This document shows, one piece after another, positions 1-9,120 of a stretch of 64,000 bases of DNA. Each line of letters starts with the position of its first letter. Position 1 is the first letter of the stretch. Source of the stretch: Pochonia chlamydosporia 170 (lineage: Eukaryota; Ascomycota; Sordariomycetes; Hypocreales; Clavicipitaceae). Under the pieces are notes generated by a model. That model saw only the letters and a program-made list of their open reading frames with translations, was not told the origin of the DNA and did no database searches. A program made the position numbers and the translations under genes. Location: positions 620,001 through 684,000 of the forward strand of contig NW_019154043.1 in the NCBI RefSeq assembly GCF_001653235.2, in the 5' to 3' direction.

Positions 1-368
1 CCAGCTTCTTGAATCTAGAGAAGTAGGCAGATCAGACTATTATGCTAGTTGCATGCAATATAGTAAGTCAGACTCACCAGCCAAGCGAGATCCGCGAATA
101 CGCCAGCGATAGCTCTATTAATGGTTGGATGGTCCGGCATAGAGGTATAATAAGATAAACCATTAGCTAAACAAACCGCAGCAGAGTTAACAATCGGGAC
201 TAAGATAAGACCCTGAAACTCGCCTATAACACCAGCGACTATAAAACCAATAAGAGTGTTGTTAAGCCCGATAGCGCTTAGGATGCCCCATATTGTGTGG
301 AAAAAGGACGGTACTTCTATAACTACCCTTAGCGCCATAATATTTAAACTGAGGAGTCTAAATAGCAA
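1..368 (-). CDS. Partial multi-pass membrane protein, runs off the left edge
   Basis: An open minus-strand frame encodes a strongly hydrophobic peptide with three or more likely membrane segments, ending in FADLAWL at position 78. There a GTGAGT donor starts a probable 63-nt intron with a CTAG acceptor at about 15, after which the frame continues IQEAG to the window edge. Reading straight through the donor gives a stop at 45. Candidate starts are ATG at 368 and 338. I do not recognise the family; small fungal membrane proteins of unknown function look like this. Unlike its neighbours to the right it carries no RIP-like stops, so it may be a living gene beside the element block. Confidence 0.45.
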
Positions 369-431
369 TTAGTTTTGATGGCAGGACGCTGACTTTTATT
401 AGATTCCATCCGGGCCCTTGCAATGTATTTA

Positions 432-470
432 TGGGATGGGTGGGATGGGATGGGTGGGATGGGATGGGGG
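432..470 (+). repeat. GGGAT/GGGT tandem G-tract, potential G-quadruplex
   Basis: Nine runs of three or more G are separated by one or two bases (AT or T), an array of GGGATGGGT units. Such short loops are among the best known for G-quadruplex folding. It sits just upstream of the left-edge membrane-protein frame, so it would be in that gene's promoter if the start at 368 is right. Confidence 0.75.
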
Positions 471-658
471 CTTGTGTCCTGTGCCGGCTTGAGCTCATTA
501 ATGTTCAGAGCCACGGGTGACTATAGCTGTCACACTTCACGACGTGCTTGCATAACTGAGCAAGAATCGGGCAGAAGATCCCCTGTGAACCGGGCAACGA
601 GAGACTCTTGATTCTCTATCTAAAAGAGCGAAATTATGCGACATTATATACTTGTTGG

Positions 659-684
659 AATACTGCTGCTTACGCAGCAGTATT
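659..684. repeat. Perfect 11-bp inverted repeat with 4-nt loop
   Basis: AATACTGCTGC is followed by TTAC and then by its exact reverse complement GCAGCAGTATT. No reading frame overlaps it convincingly. It could be an element end or a remnant of one; no target-site duplication is visible. Confidence 0.7.
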
Positions 685-1258
685 ATGATTTTCTATTGCC
701 ACTTTGCCACCCGTGCAATACACTTGCGTGTTCACTCAATTGAGGCAGCTTCATCTGACAATAGCACACTGTGCTTGCTTTAAATGAGCGACCTGATCTT
801 GACAATAGCAATAGTACCAGGCCGAGACAGATTGCTTTTGACAGCCACTCATGCCATTAAACGCCGGAACGCCATGCTATCTAAAGTTATATACATATGC
901 GTGCCGCGAAGTAGTCTAGACACTAACTTACACAAACAACCAGATCTTGGCACCCTATCACAACGACCACAGGAGTAGTGTTATGGAACTTTGTAGGAGA
1001 TATTGATAGCTTAACGTTATCGACGAATAGCCCATTTCGAGCTATCGAGTCTTAGCGTGCGTTAAATGGAATAGTAGTGGTGGTGGCTTACACTGATAAC
1101 TGTCCAGACCGTGAAGCTGCATTCTAAAACCAGCCCATTCTCTCAATGCCGCTATTGGTGGTTATATATACATACTCCTTGGCACTCATCGGCGGCAACG
1201 AGTAACCCAAGGACAAGCGTCAAAAGCCAAAACGCCATTTCCTGCACACTCAGTGGCC

Positions 1259-1279
1259 TTTTTTTTTTTTTTTGGTGTG

Positions 1280-1342
<63 letters not shown>

Positions 1343-1355
1343 GTGTATATGTGTG
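1259..1355 (+). repeat. T15 run followed by a (GT)n microsatellite
   Basis: Fifteen T are followed by an interrupted GT/TATG dinucleotide repeat of about 80 nt. Open frames across it in both directions (Cys/Val or His/Thr repeats) are products of the repeat, not genes. It lies just beyond the 3' end of the decayed Cys-rich minus-strand frame. Confidence 0.9.
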
Positions 1356-1368
1356 GTGCAGCCATAAC

Positions 1369-2478
1369 CTATATTCTTTGGAAGGAGCTAGGAGCTTTGC
1401 ACTCGGCACAAGCTTGGTGGCGGATTGTTAGACACAGTGGCAGATCGCAAGACGGGCATTTTGACAGCACACTTGCCACGCGCACACCACCACCACTCAG
1501 CCGAATGATGTTCGCAACGTCTGCCGTAGAGTTAAGCGCAGCCGTCGCATACGTATGCTTTAGGGGAAGTACTAACTACTGTAGCTTGCCAGACCGGACA
1601 AGCGTCGCCGATGCAGAGGAACATTAGAGGATCACCCTATTCCTCTGCCTCCTATTGGCAGAAGCGACAGCAGATGACGCGAACGTCATAAGCGAAAGTG
1701 TCCTCGTCTTCTTTACCATCGCAAATCAGCAGCTATTCCGCGCATAAGACTTTGTCGCACGCAGAACAGGCTGCAAGAAGCGGTTTAAGCGGGTTAATAA
1801 CGCGCTATTATTCGCAGCATAGGCCGCAGAAGATCTCATAGTTATAATCGAGACATCGTAAGAGCAGATCCACCCCCTGTTTACTGTAGCTTGCCTAGGG
1901 ACTAGATAACCGGTTGCACTTCTTGCAAGCCGCTAATGGTGCCACGCAGTCTGGGCACGTTCTGGATACGGATGTCGTTAAAGACTTAACCTCTAATTTG
2001 GCCTTCTTGGCTGGCGCAGGCCAAGACGCTTTAAAATCGGCTAGGCGATGCTCATAGGCTGATATGGCAGCGGCGCGTACTTACTGCCGCTCTAGCTTTG
2101 CTAACCGCTATCTCTCTTGTCCCTCACGCTAAGCTCTCTCCTTATTGCGACGAGCTTCTTTCTTTCGCTCAGGGATTTGCTTAACCCATTCTTAAATACA
2201 ATTAAGTAGAGAGATATAATTCGCAGGTATTAACGCATAGCCTTGCTAACCTTTCTTAATCTTAACCTGCTGCCGCATAATGTTAACCTTGTATACGGCC
2301 GACTGCGAGGGGTAATCAGGCTTGCCCTCGACACAATTTAGGATGAGGGCTCTAGGCGAGCCATCTGCTCTGGCAATATAGGACAAGCGAGCGACATGCC
2401 ACCAGTGATCAAGTTAACCGACCTTGACCCCACCTACCTCGCGCTAGACAGCTTTAGCAACATCTACTGCAGCATAGC
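1369..2478 (-). pseudogene. Decayed Cys-rich reading frame of unknown family (element-associated)
   Basis: Read on the minus strand from about 2478, one frame holds a coherent protein of about 330 codons broken by roughly 14 stop codons, nearly all TAG or TAA, plus one frameshift near 1470. Order: a segment with LDHWWHVARLSYIARADG; a segment with ALIPANYISLLN; a very basic, probably coiled stretch beginning EWVKQIPERKKEARRNKER; then a long cysteine region with CPDC, CKKC, CGLCC, CSACDKVLC and CRFC; and a tail containing KCPSCDLPLCL in a shifted frame, ending at a stop at 1369. CxxC pairs of this kind suggest zinc binding. I do not recognise the family. Transposon-encoded proteins often end in Cys-rich domains, which fits its neighbours but is inference. 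The stop pattern fits RIP. Confidence 0.5.
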
Positions 2479-2622
2479 GCAGTGGTCAGACCGATCCATC
2501 TAGAGCTGCCTAGCATCTTTACCGAACAATAGGTTATAGATTCTAGGACAAGATGGTTAGTAAAGCCGCAAAGATTAATGGCTTGTGGCGCTTACACATT
2601 CATCAAAAAAAAAAAAAAAAAA
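2465..2622 (+). mobile_element. Candidate tRNA-derived SINE with A18 tail
   Basis: TAGCGCAGTGG at 2474 matches a polymerase III A box. AGATTCTAGGA at 2539 keeps the TTCNA core of a B box, though with mismatches. About 60 nt further on the segment ends in 18 A (2605-2622). A tRNA-like head followed by a poly-A tail is the SINE plan. The A-to-B spacing (65 nt) is wider than in an intronless tRNA and no target-site duplication is obvious, so the call is tentative. An opposing short open frame across the same bases is the main alternative reading. Confidence 0.35.
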
Positions 2623-2727
2623 CTCGTGGCTTCCACGTTAAAGAGTATGCTAGGTGTGCTTAATCTCCTTTCCCAAAAAGTGTGCGTAATGTACTTTATT
2701 ACCTTAGGCACGTGAACTGTGATAAAC

Positions 2728-3635
2728 CTTCCGTGGACGTCTAGTTATACAAATGATTAAGCGGGCTTGGAATAGCTTAAGCACTTTAACAAGCATACAG
2801 TGAAGAAAATAGTAGGCAGAAAGCGCCTGCTTATTCTTGATAGCCACAGTTCACACCATATAAAGGAGTTTATTGCATATTGTGATAGCCATGATATTTT
2901 GCCCTTTATTTGCCCGCAAATCTTACACACCTACCACAGCTCCTAGATGTGGTGGTTTTCCAGCCTTTAAAGCACTGCTACGCAAAGGCACTAGATTTCA
3001 TAGTTTAAGACAGCGTTATCAATATTACCAAGATTGAATTTCTTTGCTGTATTAAAGAGGTATGCAGGCAGGCATTAGAGAAAAGCACGATACTCTCTTT
3101 GTTCCAAAAGACTGGGATCTGGCTATTTAACCCACAGCTAGTTCTTAAGATTCTTAAAGAGCGCTAAGTGAAGAAGACCCCCTCACCTCCTTTAAGTTTA
3201 AGGGGGGTACCATTATCACTATTTCTAACTCTATTAACACTAAGGCAGATGAATAAGGTTGCTGATAAGCTACATCGTGCTCTTTATAAAGATAAAGATC
3301 TAAACCCCGAGTTTGCTCACGATGTGAGCCGCTCTATCAGAGCGTCACTAATTGACCCTATGGAGCTTCTACAAACAAAGAGGGATTTAGGGAGGACTTA
3401 ATATGCACAGCGCATCTAGAAACAAAGCAAGGCTATGAAGAATTCACCGCTTCAGTTAAGAGGGGTATTAACAGTAGCCCAGGCCCAGCATATAGCGCGG
3501 CAGAAGGAGGAAGACTAGGTGGCCAAGGCAAGGAGGGTGGTAGAAGCAGAGGATCAAAAGGCATTTAACACAATAAAACGGGCGATATTTAAAGCAGTAA
3601 AAGCACCCGTAAATGGAGAAGGTCTGGAAAGTTAA
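2728..3635 (+). pseudogene. Truncated pogo/Fot1-type DDE transposase relic
   Basis: Plus-strand frames, joined across stops and one frameshift near 2935, give the second half of a Tc1/mariner-superfamily transposase. Landmarks: GRKRLLILDSHSSH at about 2816 (family LLILDGHxSH); HDILPFICP; QLLDVVVFQPLKHCYAKAL (family LLQPLDVGVFGPLK); then FQKTGIWLFNPQLVLKIL at about 3098. A C-terminal tail follows with LTVAQAQHIARQKEED at about 3460. A TAG in GLE*LKHF stands where Trp is expected, as RIP would produce. The N-terminal DNA-binding half is missing because other element DNA abuts it at 2640. Not functional. Confidence 0.8.
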
Positions 3636-3720
3636 AGCTAGCTATAGTTTATGAGACTGGCTTCTTGCCCGAAACCCTGCGGCTGAAACCAAACTTGGCT
3701 CTCAACTTTAAAGCCAAGGA

Positions 3721-4260
3721 TCATGCAGGAGGATTAACTCCATGGTCGCCATTGTTGTAGGAACAGCGACTAGGTGAGCAGGTAAGGTTATAGCTGGGGC
3801 TTGTGACCTGGAGGGGAGCGACAGACTGGACAAAAGGGACAAAAAGAGAGTCGTTCATGAGTTCATAGATAATGCGATTGGCCTCCTTAAGTTAAGACGG
3901 ATGGGGTGGAGAGTTTCCATTAGGGAGGTTTAGAAGTCAATCTCGGACGCGGGACAGGATGTTGACTTTGCGCGGAGCGCAGGGAACGATATATACCTGC
4001 ATAAGCTTCTCCTAACAGCCGCAGACTTGCTTAGTGCTCTGGCGTGAAGGCGGATTCTCGAAGGCGAGCTGAGAGTAGATAGCAGCGTATCGCTGGGAGT
4101 CAAGAGTAAACTCTAGCGTCTCTATGCAGTGCTTCTCTGAGAGATAGACCATAAAGGCGTTTAGTGTCCAAGGGGCAGGGGCATCATCAAGGAGAATCTT
4201 GGTGAGTGTCGGGGGTTTAGAGACTATAGCGTATTGGGATAAGGTTAAGCGAGAAGAATA
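3721..4260 (-). pseudogene. Relic of a fungal RGS-domain protein gene
   Basis: A single minus-strand frame reads as an RGS (regulator of G-protein signalling) domain of the short fungal type. Landmarks in order: PPTLTKILLDDAPAPWTL, then AFMVYLSEKHCIETLEFTLD, then EKLMQVYIVPCAPRKVN, then the end of the domain with IIYELMNDSLFVPFVQSVAP. Three in-frame stops interrupt it, at 4014 (TAG where Trp is usual), at about 3935 (TGA) and at about 3892 (TAA). The frame ends in TGA at 3721. The product would have stimulated GTP hydrolysis by a G-alpha subunit. Upstream sequence (4261-4680) shows no clear first exon. A normal cellular gene family inside an element block suggests a duplicated or captured copy inactivated by RIP. 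Confidence 0.75.
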
Positions 4261-5013
4261 AGCACAAATGTTTCTAGCACTACAATATTATACAGTAGTT
4301 AGGTAACCATGTATTAATATATTAACATAAATGTCTTTAGAGATTTCTGGAGAAAAGCTAGGCGTTAGGTTAGCTAGCAGCCGCAGCGCCCCGTAGGTCC
4401 CATGAGATACGTTACACGCTGGCAATCCGCCCTAACTCCAAGGAGGAAAGATCTGCCTCTCGAGCCGGTCTTGCATTACACCCAGCTTTGTTGCGATTTA
4501 AAGACATAGGGACTTCCCTCCGAGCGAAATAAAATCTATCCATCCATCTAACTAAATAGACGCCAGCGCAAGCGCACGTGATTCTGTGTGTGGGCCTGAG
4601 AGATTTTTGACAGGATTTGGTGAGAGATAATCGGGACACTTCATTTCGACACTCATTTGCGCCACACACGAGTAGGATCAGCACGCTTGCATAATGACCT
4701 TTTCTCTTCTATTTCTTCCCCACATAACTAATTCTAAAGCTCCTGCAGCGCAGTTACGGATGTGATCCAACAATATCATCACCTCCTTCGCTTTATCTCC
4801 TGTGAATCGTCATCTATCATTGCGGCGTAGAAGCCACTTTGAGCTCGCTGTCGCTTGCTTCTGATCTCACTGGCGATCGTTGGAGGTGCTGTAGATGCTG
4901 GTAGTTATTGCTGAATTGGAAATTCAGGTTTAGGCTGTGGATGCGCTTCAGCTTTATAGAACTACTCCATCTATACGGCTATAGTCATCATTGGTGATAT
5001 GACTCTGACCGCA
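4261..5013. other. No recognisable gene
   Basis: Several short frames are open here but none resembles a known protein. The minus-strand frame continuing upstream of the RGS relic carries about five stops in 140 codons and may be untranslated or decayed. Confidence 0.5.
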
Positions 5014-5717
5014 CTAGCTTGACGACACGGTACTGTAATCCCGCGGCTGCAAAGGCTGTATGAGGTTAGCTGTGGACGAAAGACAAGCCTGGCAGGACAA
5101 GTCTGCGTACTGCTGGTGCAGTACTTTATCACCTAAAGGCAAGATAGGGGCAGGCTGCGCTGAGGCAAATTGGGAGGCCGCTGAGACCACACAAGACCCT
5201 TGTGCTAGCGTAGGCAATATAGGGCTCGCCACATTATCGTGATATTGTATTGCCGGATAAACCAACAGATTAGAGTCGGCGGTACTCCACGGGCTCTCGG
5301 GGACACTTGAAGCAAAAAACACCTCTATAGACGAGTTTACGGCCGATGGATTAGAATTCTCAGGATCCTCTGCAACGCAAAGCTCCTGTGTTAGACTCTC
5401 TGAGATCGTGTTAGCTAGTGCCGTACCCCGAAGCTTGTTTGTGAGTGCTCACCAATGTTCTCCATTGGAACTCCTAGGACGTTAACTATAGATGCCACAA
5501 TCGCAGAGATAGAAGAAAGCGAGTCATCAGGATGCTGGTCATATACCAAGTTAACACGCGGGACACCGTGTTCTATCACTTTATTGTCGCTGTCTGTGCT
5601 AGAATCAGAATCAGACGGGATAGATATAACGTCCTCTAAAGTCCACGGGCGATCAAGAAAGGAACAGACTGTCGCGGTTTGTGCCATCACGTCGGTGTAC
5701 TGTGCAAAAGGCGTCAT
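5014..5717 (-). pseudogene. Unassigned frame with an acidic Ser/Asp patch, one frameshift
   Basis: Minus strand from ATG at 5717 (or the ATG ten codons in, MAQTATVCSFLD) gives about 235 codons if one frameshift near 5415 is allowed. The first part contains SIPSDSDSSTDSDNK, an acidic Ser/Asp patch; the rest is polar with no membrane segment. There are few stops, so it is less decayed than the helicase relic. I do not recognise it. It shares strand with the helicase, the next unassigned frame and the RGS relic, which may mean that all belonged to one composite element. Confidence 0.35.
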
Positions 5718-5719
5718 AG

Positions 5720-6535
5720 AAAGTTGATGAGGTTTGAGCTAATCGGTGTTGAGCGCATCTAAAGTTAGTTGGTCCATCCGTGTAGCTCAACAATGAGATG
5801 CAAGGGCCCTACCTACGGCTGAAAAGGTTATAAGAATCCAGGATATAGCTGTCCGCGCCTCTTACAAGTCAAAGGCAGAAAATTTGTGAGGAATAATAAA
5901 AGCAAAGACAAAACGGTTACGCAGCATTATGGGGGGCAATATCTTTATATACACGTTTAAACTCCGCATAATATCCCTTGTGTATTACTAAAGCTTCGTT
6001 ATACCTCCGAGCTGCCGCCTATATCGCTATGCAGTTCAGGAGATCAGTTTATGGTAACCCTTGACAATAGCTCAAGAAGCCTTTACTTGCGTAGATATTT
6101 ATGCACTTGGGACCACTGCATTTAAAGGAGTGGCACTACTGTGACAAATTATTATCTATTTAAATGAAAGAACGCTTGAGAACCCTTAAAGCATGATCGT
6201 TATACCGTTAACCGTCAACAAACCGCTAACTATATTGCCTTATTATGACAGGGATTCCTAATCCATCTACAAGCTAAACTAGGTACAAATGGTCAGAGAT
6301 TATTCGGACTATTTAGACTGTCTCAAAGAAGGTACATGAAATCTGCAAGGAAAGCCATAAAATAACACACAATCCCTTTTACTCGGGGTTTTAACCCTAC
6401 CAAGTCTTCTTTAGAATGTTAGATTAGACGTATTAGGGGTTTGACTTTTTGGCCGGCGGTTTTGCCGTATTCGTTTGCCAGGCGAATAAGAATGTTCCCC
6501 ATAAGCTGAATAACTGGTTTCACGTTACAGACAGG
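5720..6535. other. AT-rich spacer with no recognisable gene
   Basis: Stops are frequent in all frames and no family motif is visible. It separates the two unassigned minus-strand frames. Confidence 0.6.
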
Positions 6536-7493
6536 TCATTCGTTCGACAGACGTCTAGGAGAAACTTGCGTCTCTATTTCTGTCCTGGAATTGTCACTAT
6601 TCTGAGAGGCATTAACTTCATCTAAAACTTGCGGGTTTAAAGTAGCACGGAACAAAACGTCCGTAGGATAAACTGGGATCCTAGAAACACCAGTACTTGC
6701 TTTAAGTTCTCTGGCCTTGTTAGGATTATCGGGGTAATAGGCAGTCTAAGGCATGATCGATACATCCCGCGACGGAAATAAAGATTCCGGTCGTTTAGAG
6801 TCGCTGGAAACTAACTTAGCGTACTTGATATCTGGTTCAACAGAATTATCACCTGTCCATTTTTGGAGGCTAAAGTCTGCAGGCATATCTTTGGTGGTGT
6901 CCTGCATTGGGCTGGCGAGGTTATTTATCTCTGGCACTCTAGAGGCATTAACTATATTGGGCATAGCTTCTTCCTGTTGGATTGGTTTAGGCTTAGGGTC
7001 CGCAAAGAGGTTATATAGCTAATCAAATACCATACTTTTAAGACTAGAGGCATTAGCGACAAATAAACACGGAAGTTTAATGTTAGCTAGGGCGTTGCCC
7101 TCTGCTGTCACTCTCCTAGTGCCGACTTCAGAGGGGCTATCGCAAGCAAAGAGTCTGACATTTTGCTTAGTTTCTAGCTCACGCTAGTACTCTTTAGTCA
7201 TAGGTGGAAGGCCAGTAGTTGCGTCACTGATACTCCCAGGCAATCCATCTTAAAGACCCAGTGTGATAAGGTCCTCGTCTGTCATTTTGCGAGCACTATC
7301 ATCTAAGTCAAAATCGATGTCAGTATCCTCCCGTTCCAAACAGTGGCCAGTCACGTTGCGCTGCCAGCTTACCATTGTCATGTCTTGCTGTTATGCTGTC
7401 CACGGATGGTATTACTACAGGCTTGCTTGCAGCCCTCGCTCGTTTACCATGAGTTGGCGGCTTGGGTGGTTGGTTAGCTTTCCGCTTGGGCAT
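6536..7493 (-). pseudogene. Unassigned frame starting with a basic patch (MPKRKAN...)
   Basis: Minus strand from ATG at 7493. It opens with a Lys/Arg/Pro-rich, nuclear-localisation-like start (MPKRKANQPPK...HGKRARAASK). After a frameshift near 7330 the frame continues through an acidic segment (DTDIDFDLDDSARK), then GTRRVTAEGNALANIKLPCL, and on to a natural TGA at 6536. There are about four in-frame stops in 319 codons, three of them TAG. The coherent composition over 950 bp and the RIP-type stops argue for a once-real protein. I do not recognise the family. It lies directly downstream of the helicase relic on the same strand, so it could be a partner gene of that element. Confidence 0.4.
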
Positions 7494-7601
7494 GTCTCTC
7501 ACACTGCTGGAAAATTGGTATGCAATGGACAAGATGTAGGAAATTGTGTATGGAATGTTATCTTAGTACTCCGTACAGTAGTACAAGTAAAATACTACGT
7601 C

Positions 7602-7635
7602 ACCCCTTGCATTTTAGAGCGGTGGTGCAAGGGGT
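7602..7635. repeat. Perfect 10-bp inverted repeat (ACCCCTTGCA), 14-nt loop
   Basis: ACCCCTTGCA at 7602 pairs exactly with TGCAAGGGGT at 7626. It lies between the 3' end of the helicase relic and the start of the next minus-strand frame. A related CCCTTGCA core occurs at 412-422 and, inverted, at 5799-5809. Confidence 0.7.
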
Positions 7636-7841
7636 AGAATCATCCGAAGGCTGAGAGTCCGCTGGTCAATGCATTATCTACGTAACTGGATTTTTTTTTG
7701 GAGGAGATATTTCTGTTCTCTTTTCTTTTATTTCATCTTTTATTTTTTGTCACGAGCAGAATCACGTAGAAACTATATAGAATCACGCTCTATCTTAAAG
7801 GGATTCCGCGTAAGAACCTGCCATTTCCTTAGTTCTTAGTC

Positions 7842-9120
7842 TTAGAGCTTTATCTTTATACCGTCTAGGGAAGACTCATAAAAGAGGTAACCACGATTAA
7901 ACAGTGCATCTAGCATTAAGCCCTGGATTATTTTCACATAAGATATAGCCACATAGCTTAAGCCCGTCTGAAAGTCCCAGCAGAAGAGATCTATAACAAT
8001 TATATCCTCCGTGATGCTTTGCGACTTATGCACGGTAATAGCGTAGCACAATCAGGGGAAACTGTGTGCGAGTGCAGAGAGTGCTTTCGATGAGAAAGTC
8101 CCTCTCTACTGGAAGAACCGGGATAATCTTTCTGCTATTAACGGAGGTCAGAAACACAGGTTTGCTATACTTGTCAAACTCTATCATGATAACACAGAGA
8201 GGGTCCTAGACGGGGTTAGCCCCAGGCGCCCAGCCGATATCGTAAACGGTACCGCGAGCGCTATTACAGAGGCCAACTGGCTGCCAAAGGTTAGACATTA
8301 GCATCAGACGGGCGCTAATGCATATGGGGATCTGCTTTGCAAGGTTGCCCGCCTTATTATTAGGGCCAGCAGCCGCGCTAACCCCAACATTCTTAGCCTT
8401 AACTTGGATAACTGGCTAACCGAGACAGTTAAGATAGTAGTAGTTATATTTATTTACCCTATCTTTAGTCGCGTATACTCGTAAGGCATTGGCGAACCTG
8501 GCCACGTTTTGATTATTAAGCTTTGCCTGGACTTAGCTGGAAAGAAGCTTCTAGGACTTAGCAAATAGTTAGAGCAGCTGTAATTCCCTAAGAGCTATGC
8601 GAAATGCCTTCTAGTTATCTCTCTATTGCTGCTATATAACCTTTAAAAAGACCAATTTATTGAAATATCTATACGCATTTCTGCCTTTAATCTCTACTCT
8701 CTATACCTCTCTATTATAATACAGTGGCTTCTATAGCACAGGAGAAAGTTAAAAGAAGTTGCCAACCAACAGTATGTTAAGACCACCAAAGAAGTCCTTA
8801 TTCCTGTTTGGGAACGCCTTGCGCAGACAGTTATTAATCTAGGATAGCTGTCGCAGTCCCAGCATGCTCTTCTCATCGATGATCAGGTACTTAATATCCT
8901 TTAGCTTCTTCTAGAGCTAGGCCTTATTAATAGGCAGCAGGGGCTTAAAGTTCTTGTTAATTGGGAGGTGCAACAGGGAATGTAAAGTGGTGCCTGATAT
9001 CTGATTCCCTGCGACTCCCGTTAGCGCAGCGCGCCAAACAGGGGTCCCTCTCCCGGCAGCAGCGGCTTAGAGGTGCGCAGAGAGCAGATTAATAAGGTAT
9101 ATAACTTAGCTTATATTAGT
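7842..9120 (-). pseudogene. PIF1-like helicase relic (Helitron-type), RIP-mutated
   Basis: One minus-strand frame from about 9120 to 8046, then a shifted frame to 7842, carries the PIF1 helicase series: ISGTTLHSLLHLPINK; LIIDEKSML (Walker B region); FFGGLNILLVG then LSPV (family GDFFQLPPV); GRNAYRYFNKLVFLKVI; RFANALRVYATKDRVNKYN; ISARLMLMSNLW; VYDIGWAPGANP; and C-terminal YAITVHKSQ and GLSYVAISYVKIIQGLMLDA. A dozen or more TAG/TGA/TAA stops stand mostly where Gln or Trp is expected. The Walker A loop is degraded and the Rep/N-terminal half is absent; the AT-rich tract begins there. In fungi this type is usually encoded by Helitrons. Not functional. Confidence 0.8.

Noticed and set aside
1111..1627. 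Open frames through the GT repeat (poly Cys-Val and poly His-Thr)
   Set aside because: They are translations of a dinucleotide microsatellite.
2465..2560. Intact tRNA gene
   Set aside because: A- and B-box-like words exist but the arms cannot be folded into a cloverleaf by eye, so only a SINE-type remnant is proposed.
4412..4684. First exon for the RGS relic or an independent 90-codon minus gene
   Set aside because: The in-phase continuation carries about five stops, and the open frame has no resemblance to RGS N-termini.
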